From Heterobilharzia americana (lineage: Eukaryota; Platyhelminthes; Trematoda; Strigeidida; Schistosomatidae), in assembly GCA_944470555.2 (NCBI GenBank), contig OX104127.1, positions 135,922,786 through 135,986,785 on the forward strand: DNA of 64,000 nucleotides, in the 5' to 3' direction. The notes beneath the pieces are model-generated. The model was not told where the DNA came from, searched no databases, and saw only the letters and a list, made by a program, of their open reading frames with translations. Shown in pieces: positions 55,576 to 64,000 of this stretch. The translations under genes were made by a program, and so were the position numbers. Each line of letters starts with the position of its first letter. Within the stretch, counting starts at the first letter, position 1.

Positions 55576-57261
55576 GGCATCACCTTTCATTTAGTTTTGA
55601 CCTATAAAAGTATATTTCTCTTCTTAAACAAATATGGAACTTTCTGTAAACGGTCCCATACTCTGGATTGCTGACTCGAAAAGAACTTTCTAGGGTATTG
55701 TCCTTTAAGGTGACTACTTGGTTGCTTCGCCTAATACTGAAATAGGCTTCATTGATAATATACATATTCCGAAGGTGATCGATAGAAATTCTTGGACCTA
55801 GGATTTTCAATTTCGTATACAGTAGATTAAATCTCTAAGATTGCAATTCTTTTCAATAACTACGAACAAAACTTTCCTATTATTTATGAACCTATTCATC
55901 AGATTATTCCCAGTAATTAACTATGATTAAGGTTGTGACATATATATTTGCAGTATTTTCTGATATTATATGCTCAATGCAACAGTGAATTTTCATTTGG
56001 CTCACTAAATATCGTAACCTTGACAGTATGGTGCTGTTCGGGTCATCCTTAAGCACTAGAGTCCAGTTTGGTTTAATGATCACGTGAAAACTATACACTG
56101 AAAGTCAGTTTTGTTGAGATTATGAATACTACCTTGTATGATGTTATATATATTCAATTTACTGGTGAATGGTTCACCGTGTCAACATAACAGTCCTTGG
56201 TAGCCTGCATTTCCAGAGTGTTCTTATGTTCAAGAACCGTTTTAAAGGGTTTTTAGACATTGGTATAATGAAGTAACAGGAAATTAAAGCAAGATATTCC
56301 ATAAATAGTCTGAAACACCAATATCCTATATGAATGTGTTAATGAAGGTTTTTTGAAGCTTATGCTGAGGCTTCCCTCTAATCTCTTTTGGCGTTTTGTA
56401 AAGTTGTATTACAGCATCTTATCACCAATCATAGAGACCGAAACCACCCAATTAAGAAATTCGACTTCAGCTATTGAACCAACTTACTGAAGCAAAATGA
56501 AATAGTTTCCAAATGGCCTGTCGTTTTTCAAGCATTAAGATTTCATTCGATCTCCGAAGCGAAGATATTTCCCGAACTCATTCTTTACTTATCCTTGAAG
56601 CTTACTTTTTCCACCCCAGCATACCTACTCTCTCACAATCTGTTTCTAACCTGTATTTTGTAATGATTTTTTGATAATTATAAATCTCTTTTTATCTAAA
56701 ACTTCGTGATTGGTCTTTTTTTATCCGAATCGATTTCATTACTTCTACACTTCAGTATTACACTTATTTCGCCCATATTAGTCTTCAATATTGATTGTGT
56801 CATTTTGCAAATTACAAGATACTATATCAAACAGACGCTGTGTCGAATTAGTTCTGTCCTATTCTATGCATAGTAGCAGGCTTGCTCAGTGGGACACTGT
56901 CTTATTGTTGTATACCATTTCTGACTTAACTGAAAAGCATAACGAAATGGTAACATTGCTTTCTTTGCTTTTGTGCTATTGATCTAGTAGCTGACTTGCA
57001 GAATAAAGATCAGATGTAATATTCCATTATCTTAATTCAAGTGGTCCACAGTTTTGAGCATGATGCAGATAAGTTGTCATCAGATGGTTTGATATCCTGA
57101 TTTGAGTACGTCTGACGAAGATATTCATAGAATGCCAAACCGTTTTTGAAAATGACGAACCTTCGTAGCAAGAGACTTCGTTAAAAATAATTTCACCTAG
57201 TGTAACCTGCTTATGACTACAAGGTAATCATCACCACACAACGACAGAAATCATGGCTGTA

Positions 57262-57325
57262 GTGAAAACCCGGGAGAACTGAACGGCTATTTCGTCCTAG
57301 TCTAGGACTGTTAGTTTGATGAAGG
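57262..57325 (-). repeat. Family B hammerhead fragment, minus
   Basis: Minus: 'AACAGTCCTAGACTAGGACG', AAAT, then GTTC and 'AGTTCTCCCGGGTTTTC'. Stem II is perfectly paired (TCCTAGACTAGGA), but the CTGANGA side is lost. It abuts the family D copy at 57325. Confidence 0.5.
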
Positions 57326-57600
57326 CAATCGCTAGAAAGCAGTTCTAGACCTGGGTTTCGTACTTTTTGCTACTCATGAGCAAGGCATATCTACAACCTC
57401 TAGGTGACTGACGTCCCACATGAGATCCAAATCCATGTCACCTGGTGTTGCAGTCAGAGACGTTACCACTGAGCTACTGACCTCCTGTAAGAGTGGATTA
57501 GGTAGGTCGATTGGTCACTAGAAGGCAACCAAACTCATGTTATCTAGTTCCGTGTGCCGATCGAATTTTGTCGATCATTTTGCAATGATACCAATAATGG
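57325..57600 (-). repeat. Family D tRNA-like SINE, minus, hammerhead-like core
   Basis: Minus: 'CAGTAGCTCAGTGGTAACG' (A box), 'GGATTTGGATCTCATGTG', then CTCATGAG (57380-57373; G5 to C), stem II region GTAGCAAAAAGTAC, CGAAAC (57360-57355), CCAG and GTC (57350-57348). Only one core base is wrong. Confidence 0.68.
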
Positions 57601-58215
57601 GACTGGACTACTTCGAATATGTATTATCAAATATCAGTTAGGATATACAATGTAAATAGTGACCACCTAGTGGTTCATTCTAACTTAGAATAACACTTAC
57701 GCTGGATCCGTCTGATTTAAGCCTCATCATAAAATATTTGAAACAGTTCCATTTTTCTAGATAGCAAGCATTTATGTATCGTACTTCAGTAATTAATAAG
57801 GAAAAAGATTGAAAATAATTTTTGAAAATTATTGGTTTTCTTATTTTATTGCTATTACATGATTACATCCATATTTCCCCTTCACAGAACTTTAAACTTA
57901 CAAAAACAATTAAGGCATAAAGACAAAAATAATTCATGCATAGTGGTGTATGTATGATGTTACAATTAATGAAACAAACGGCGACATATTAGAAAGAAAA
58001 AAATTAGAAACTACAATAAAAAAAAACCAATTAATTGTTTGCTGTCTGGTTGATTTACTGCTCCGACAAAATCTAAAACTCAACTTAGATAGCTTCAACC
58101 CACTATTCATTATGTTACAATAATGCACTTTTTCCAAATGATTTTCTTCGTCCCTTTGTTTTACTGCATCTGAAAGTGATTGGGAAGTTGGATGCATTTT
58201 CATTATAAACCCCAC

Positions 58216-58234
58216 TGTGTGTGTGTGTGTGTGT
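58216..58234. repeat. (GT)n microsatellite
   Basis: Nine to ten GT units. Confidence 0.9.
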
Positions 58235-58794
58235 GCTGAAAACATTTGTACAAGGAAGATACTTTGCCATTTTGTAGAACAATCAGCTACCTTTCTTTGA
58301 CTATTCAAAATATCACTGTGATGAATATATAAATTAATTTGAAAAACATGACACTGATAATATATCACGTTTTTTTTTCCCTTGTGAATTTCCGTTTGCT
58401 TAAAGGTAGACGGTAATTCGATGGTATCATCGATCTAATGGAAAGTAAAACAAAAGGTTTATGCTTAATCTAAATATTGGATAGATTTTTTGAAAAAAAC
58501 CATTAAGACTTTTGCTAACCTATCTTGCATAGTTTTCTTTAATCTTTCAAGTTCAACTGACATCGAATACTTGAATTATGCTTGCCTATTTCGTCTATGA
58601 TTATATGGAAGGAATCATTGCAGATCAGTAGTTAATTTTAAAAAAAGAAAATGTTTTGACAAGCAACAGAACATACGTTACAGTCGAGTTAAACTACCAT
58701 CTAACTAATCTAGCGAAATGTCAATACTAAGGGCATCGCGATTAGTTCTATCAGTGCCACATTACTTAGGTTGACTGACAAGCCATCATATTCC

Positions 58795-59600
58795 ATATAA
58801 GATTTGTTTATTTAATTTACAGCACATAATGATACAGTATTATTTACTTAATGACGTTTCGAGCATAACAATGTAACCACACAACTTTCAACATCTGATT
58901 TTTATAGTCCTGTCACCTGATATTCTTTGTTTTTATTAGTGGTAAAATTCTTCATATCTCCGGCATAAGTGTCGCGTCATTTCTACTACGTGTTGGGTGT
59001 TGATTCAATGAATAAAATTCAGTAGCTAGTTTACCTACCTACCTAATTATATTTAACTAAAGTTCACTGGTTTTCCATCCCACCCAATTGTGTAGTTGTG
59101 TGTTATTGCATATATTGCAGTATCCGAGTGTTTTTCTATATTATTGATCCTATTGAAATCTGTTATTCTATATTTGGCTAAGTTCCTATATTCCGATAAT
59201 CTGAGTGACCCTGATCGGCTAGTTTGACCTATGTACTTGACCTCGGAGTCATTGGATCCAATTCGGTAGATTACATTCTTTGGCTAAGTTGAATTATTGG
59301 ATCCTACAAACAGCCGGCAAAGCTTATCTCTGTTGAGTTTGTAGGTGTGAATGCCACCCTAATTCCAGCTTTGTTACAAATCCTGCCTAAAGTTTCTGAT
59401 GTCCCTACCTTGTATGATAACGCAATAGAGGCTTTGAACTCCTTCCTTGTCTTGTCGTTATTATTCTTATTCGTACTGTTGTTATTATTTTGTTTCCTGT
59501 GTTCGTACTGATTTTTTAATAAACTGTAGAGGATAGTTAGTGATAAGTAACTTTTCTTCTGTGTTTCAATTTCCTGTTTAAGTCCTTGCACTTGTTAGTA
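58795..59600 (-). mobile_element. Penelope-like element, endonuclease and 3' part, minus
   Basis: Minus from 59600: 'YEHRKQNNNNSTNKNNNDK', 'SYKVGTSETLGRICNKAGIR' and 'VAFTPTNSTEIS', then, frameshifted, 'VIYRIGSNDSEVKYIGQTSR' and 'AIYAITHNYTIGWDGKP'. The 'VIYRI.....VKYIGQTSR' motif is a GIY-YIG endonuclease start. The 3' end shares a block at 58795-58870 with 4485-4560. No RT remains. Confidence 0.72.
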
Positions 59601-59987
59601 AATTTTCTAGCTCTATTATTTATACATCTGACTAAACCTACTTTAACTGTACATTGGGTGAGATGACCTGAAGTCTAGATACCTGTTAGACGGTAGTATC
59701 TTTGTTTTACTCTAAAATCTAACATAACAGTCATATTTGTAGGAGATGAAGCAGAAGTTTGTTTTCCTTTTTTGGGATAATTATCTAATCACTTTCATGT
59801 GAACTATTCTATAGAACTTGAACTAGTTTAATTACTCTTCTTGATTCGGAAATGAACTGGATTTACCATCCATCATTTCCCGTTCTACCTGTGACTTTTG
59901 TATACATGCAGAAGCTGCCTAACGATTTATATATCTGTATATATGTTGGTGTTTTAAACACCAAATAACATTAGTTGGTTGCAGGTA

Positions 59988-60235
59988 ATCGTCAGGAAGC
60001 CTTGGACCTACGTATCGTACTTGTTAGCACTCGTCAGCGACGCATATTTACAACCTCGAGGGAACTGATGTCCTTGATATCGGCTGCCTCCAACTAAGTA
60101 ACATTCATCAAATACATCAAGATGGTGAACTTACCAGCTTGGTGGTCACATTACAAAATGCTCGCTGGAATTCGACCAGTACTCAGGATTAGATAACATG
60201 AAATTTATTGCTCTCTAGTGACCACTTAATGTATG
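59988..60235 (-). repeat. Family D SINE, minus, hammerhead-like core
   Basis: Minus: CTGACGAG (60037-60030), stem II GTGCTAACAAGTAC with five possible pairs, CGATAC in place of CGAAAC, GTAG, GTC (60007-60005). The block at 60120-60235 ('ACTCAGGATTAGATAACATG' on plus) matches the D unit at 53.38 kb in opposite orientation to the core. Confidence 0.62.
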
Positions 60236-61199
60236 GCCTTTGTGTATATCCAGAACTATGAAACCTTAAATAAATGTAAAGTTTTCATTAGGATTTTATT
60301 TTAGAAGGAAACATCATGCTTGTCTTTTATTGTTTTTAAGTTTGCCGTTTATTCTCAAATTTTTATCTAAATTAAAGCACTAGATACAAACATACTGATG
60401 AATATTTATTTTCCAACATCCACTTAGTAAATAATTAGCAGTTTTTTTGTATAATCCTTTCCATCTGTAATCGAAATGGACATAAATAGTTTAAGCTCAT
60501 TTTTTAGCAGGTGAAATTAGGATGAAAGTTGATGAATCGATATGAAATTCATTAGAATTGCATACATGTTATAAAAATACTGACTATGCTTATTTATATT
60601 AAACTATTCTGATTTTGAATCATGTAAGTAGTAGAACGTTAGAGCTATAACAGTTGGACATTTTGATATTCTTATTGCTTACTATCTACTAGACTATTAA
60701 TTTTTATTGTAAACTATATTACTCATGTATCCTACCTGGATAAACAATCATCTTTTCATCAATTCAGATATGAATCCGTGTTCATATTTTCATTTTACCA
60801 GAAATATCTCCCCCAAAAGATGCAGGAAATTAATGCAACATATATAGTCTGTGTTACATACTAGCGATGATAATTAACAATATAGTGAAAATTCCACTGG
60901 AAACTTTTTATGAAATAATAGTCCTCAGTATTATTGTGGTACAATAGCATAATGATGTACATACAACAGTCATCATATTTCAAACCCGAATCAGATCATT
61001 TTAGCTCTAACCGATAGCTATAGAAATATGTCTAATAACCAAATCGAAATTTATGGAAGTAAGTCAATAAGGTTGTGAACCTTCACCGTTTGAGGCGGCT
61101 TGGACATGTGATGCACATGTCGAGTCGCCGCTTATCTTGACGTGCAATACTGAGAAAATATAAGGATAAATCGTGAACACTATAGTATAGTGTAATTCA

Positions 61200-62270
61200 T
61201 TCTAAGTGATTTATTAGAAGTATCATACTGTGGAACAGTATTACTTACTATATCACTTTTCCGACACAATTTATTGTTCATAGTTATATCAGCATAGCTA
61301 CACAACTTTGAGACATCGTTTTTATAGTCCTAATTTTATCTCTTCCTTTGTGATATGGATAACAGGATTTTCCATATACTTGGAACAGGTGCTAAGTCAC
61401 TCCTGTTGGTTGTATCAATTTATATTGGGTGATAATTGAAGGGGAAATGAAAATTTGGCCCGCGGCCAGATTCCAACCAGCCACCACCGTATTTCCAGCC
61501 CGTTGCTCTACCAACTGAGCTACGAGGTCCGGTGGTTGCTGTTCGAATCCGGTCGCAATCCAGATTTTCATCTCACATTCAATCATCACCCAGTACGAAT
61601 ACTTGTCTGCTAAACCACGGCTATTCCAGATAGTCAAAATGATGATTGTATCGGTTGTTAATTCAATAAACAAAGACTCAGGTATCAATCTCTCCCTCCA
61701 CCCCACTATGTTGGTTTTAAGGATTCCCATCTTGTCCCCTTCTATTGTGTGGTTGTGTATGATTGCATGCATAGCTATGACTGAGCATGTTTCTAAATTT
61801 CTTATGTAACTAGGATCCACCAATTTTTACCTACCTAGGTGTTTGTGCTTGAATAGCCTAACTTACCCCGGTCGACTATTTCCACCTATGTATTTGACTT
61901 CGCAATCGTTGCAAGGGATTTGGTAAACTAAGTTATTCTGCCTAATTGTTTCTAAGTGGGTTTTTAGGTTTAAATGCTACTTTAATCCCGGCGTTATTCA
62001 GAATGTTACGTAGTGTTTTTGAGTTCCCTTTTTTGTATGGTAATACTATAGGGTTTTGAATTCTCTCTTCACAGTATTGCCATTATTATTATTTCTACTA
62101 TTAGGACCTGTTACTTGTATGAATGATTCCCACTGTAAGATTAAGAACGAGGTGTTCAATGAAGAGACTCTTTTCAACGAATTTATTTCAAGCTGTACAT
62201 CCGTGTATACATATGATGTTGAAAAAATTATATCCCGTGAAGAAAAATAAACACTATATGTTGATGACAA
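61200..62270 (-). mobile_element. Penelope-like relic, minus, with a family C insertion
   Basis: Minus from 62270: 'SLKRVSSLNTSFLILQW', 'VKREFKTL', 'NSKTLRNILNNAGIKVAFKP', then across frames 'VKYIGGNSRPG' and 'NLETCSVIAMHAIIHNHTIE'. This is the same protein type as 58.8-59.6 kb. A family C repeat interrupts it at 61410-61650. Its 3' end resembles that of the 58.8 kb relic ('CACAACTTTGAGACATC'). Confidence 0.68.
61410..61650 (-). repeat. Family C tRNA-like repeat, folded back
   Basis: The minus strand carries 'TAGCTCAGTTGGTAGAGC' and 'GGCTGGTTGGAATCTGGCC' (61530-61455). It is directly followed on the plus strand by a second B-box-like 'CTGTTCGAATCCGGTC' (about 61547). This is the same head-to-head arrangement as at 10 kb. 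Confidence 0.68.
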
Positions 62271-62369
62271 TAGCAGGAAAATAGATGATGACGTTAAACT
62301 TTTTGTCGAATTCGCCCATACCTCCCACGTTTTCTTAGGTTTTAACTCCTTAAACCACCAGAAACTTTA

Positions 62370-62455
62370 GCTATTCATGAACTAAAACCTGATTTGTGTG
62401 TACAAAAGAAGTATGCACAGTCATGGATTTTACCATGGCCATGACAATACCCCAC
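62370..62455 (+). mobile_element. Penelope-like C-terminal scrap, plus
   Basis: Reads '[19 protein letters not shown]' then 'ILPWP', the same end as at 39.55-39.6 kb. It faces the minus relic at 61.2-62.27 kb, again giving an inverted arrangement. Confidence 0.6.
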
Positions 62456-62509
62456 CCCTACTAGTTTTTCTCCCCCTTTGCCAAATTAACCTTTGTATCC
62501 TTCTTTCAC

Positions 62510-63893
62510 ACTTCCTGTCCACCCTAAGCAAAATATCGTGTGTGGATCAAATTGCAACACTACTCTACGCATCATCATAGAACAGAGTATAGAATGGCAG
62601 TCAACTCTCAACCTTATCTCAACTTCATCGATTTTGAAAAGGCTTTCGATTGAGGCGTCAACCGACAAGTAATTTGGCAGCTGCTTCAATACTACAGTTT
62701 TAGTGCCAAAAACCTTTATCAACCTCATTCATCAGCTATATGCTATGTTATATGATGAGGCTACATGTCAGCCAAGTGATTCACAATGGAAAGCTCAGTG
62801 ATGCCTTTGAAGTGAAGACAGGAAAGAGGAGTAAGACAGGGTTGCCGCCTACTATCACCGATGATCTTCCTGATTGTGGTTGACTGGAGTGGAGTGGATG
62901 ATGGAAGAAACTGTGAGGAGCTGTGAGAAGATGGGTATACACTGTTTATGAAGACCGATGAAAATACCCTAGGAGATTTGGATTTCGCCAGTGATGATGA
63001 TTTGTGTTGATTGTTTCATCGCTCAAACTCGAAGATGTACAGGTGAAAAGTGACAAGTTGACAGAAGAGGCAGGCCAGGACAGAGCAGAGCATGGCAGGG
63101 CAGAGCAGCGAAGGAAGACGTGACTTCTGTCAGGTGAATGTAGAAAAGACTAAGGTGATGAAGATACTCAACCAACAACAAGTAATCTCTTTAACCTACC
63201 TACATACCTAAGCAGCATGGTTTCAACTACAGGTGGCAGCACAGATGAAGATGTCAGCGCCATCCAGGATTGAAAAGACAGCAAGACAGGCCTTGCTGCA
63301 TTAATCTGGAATCAGTGTGAAGATCTACTGCACTGCACTGCACTCAGCATAAAGCGTGAATAATATCTGGATTTTCAACACTAATTTAGTCGGGTAAGTC
63401 AGTGCTTGTATATGATGGTTGAGAGACTTGATTGCACGTTACGAAAAGCATTTCCAACAAACTGCAGACATACATCACATGAACAGCTGCCGCCTACACT
63501 CACTTGATACTGAAGATGGATCAGATGGCGAGAATAAGAATAATAAGCAAGAAGTAACTGTGGCCTGGAAACGAATCAACGAAGAACCTATCACGCGACA
63601 AATATGCAGAAGAAGAAAGTGGAGATGGATTGGATTGGATTGGACATACACTGAGAAGACGGTTTGAAGACATCACGTGCTAGGCCAGGCCGTCGAGTGG
63701 AAGCCAGATGGGAGAGGACGAGTTGGGTTTCTGAGGTGAAGGTGACATGGAGGAGATGATGTGAGGAAGAAATGAAAGTTTGTAGGTAGTCATGTTGGCA
63801 GGTTGAAAAGACTGGAGAGAAGAAAGTGTGATGGTGGCGTGCTAGTGAAGCCCTATGTTCCGCTAGGAACCCAAGGGACAAATAAGAATAATA
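62510..63893 (+). mobile_element. RTE-type non-LTR 3' half, closely related to 43.2-44.6 kb
   Basis: Begins inside the RT ('STLSKISCVDQIATL', then 'FEKAFD' at about 62633-62650) and ends 'CTAGGAACCCAAGGGACAAA' plus AATAA repeats. From about 62690 it follows the 41.5-44.6 kb copy nearly base for base, including shared frameshifts, so both descend from one already broken copy or a segmental duplication. Differences are mainly in short tandem units. Confidence 0.85.
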
Positions 63894-64000
63894 ACTACCT
63901 TTACTTTGATTAGTTTCCGGTGTTATTTCGCTGAAGTGTCTTGATCTTTTCAGAAAACAATGAATTCATTTTAACCAATTGGATTTGCTAATTCCATCAA

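Larger units (their letters stand above)
55118..64000 (+). other. SARM1: Downstream of SARM1 exon 12; terminal exon not found
   Basis: By phase, the next exon must begin with one base completing a Lys codon and continue the end of the TIR domain. I searched by eye for such a segment and did not find it. The region holds family C and D repeats, Penelope-like relics and an RTE-type copy. 55580-57250 and 60240-61190 show no family that I recognise. Confidence 0.5.

Noticed and set aside
55580..55810. Minus open frame of 76 codons
   Set aside because: No recognisable domain, no convincing splice sites and no second copy; left unannotated.
56791..56982. Open frame tested as the missing SARM1 terminal exon
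   Set aside because: No TIR C-terminal motif; phase and composition do not fit.
61455..61530. A functional tRNA gene on the minus strand
   Set aside because: A- and B-box-like sequences are present, but the acceptor stem does not close, and the same module recurs at 10, 55 and 61 kb inside a longer repeat.
1..64000. CRISPR arrays, bacterial operons or ribosomal RNA genes
   Set aside because: No regularly spaced direct repeats, no ribosome-binding sites with coupled genes and no rRNA-like stretches; the window is intron-rich animal DNA.

Overview
The window is AT-rich, intron-rich eukaryotic DNA packed with decayed retroelements. Three things point to a schistosome (genus Schistosoma): many copies of the Sm-alpha tRNA-like SINE carrying a hammerhead ribozyme motif, RTE/CR1-type non-LTR elements and Penelope-like elements of the types known from this genus, and AT-rich codon use. 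The sequence alone does not fix the species.

The one gene that can be read with confidence is a plus-strand orthologue of SARM1 (sterile alpha and TIR motif protein, an NAD+ hydrolase). Twelve exons were assembled by hand from splice sites and phase: 3849-3994, 4042-4190, 6792-7455, 17054-17422, 28981-29359, 30973-31243, 37606-37944, 44876-45052, 50529-50653, 50702-51099, 52457-52776 and 54996-55117. Every junction is phase-compatible. They encode a long low-complexity N-terminus, ARM repeats, two SAM domains and most of the TIR domain. The last exon or exons, encoding the C-terminal end of the TIR domain, were not found before base 64000. Two exons (6792-7455 and 37606-37944) each lack one base of frame. 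A putative minus-strand gene tail (3131-2983 joined to 2377-2109) lies upstream, divergent from SARM1; its product is not recognised.

Almost everything else is intronic repeat. Non-LTR elements: a CR1-type relic at 0.56-1.96 kb; RTE-type copies at 11.9-13.35, 41.5-44.6 and 62.5-63.9 kb, the last two closely related; a second non-LTR family at 22.7-25.8 (minus), 26.5-27.6 and 33.6-36.7 kb; and a third, known from 3' ends, at 23.06-23.53 and 38.35-40.2 kb. Penelope-like fragments with GIY-YIG-type endonuclease remnants lie at 18.4-20.6, 38.9-39.9, 58.8-59.6 and 61.2-62.45 kb; the first two have inverted-repeat arms. A 0.9-kb unit with ~105-bp inverted repeats sits at 45.1-46.0 kb.

Short tRNA-like repeats form at least four families: A (Sm-alpha), B, C and D. 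Families A, B and D all carry a hammerhead-like core with the same layout. One B copy (9778-9811) has an intact core, and the three D copies together give one. Hammerheads outside Sm-alpha are the observation most worth following up.
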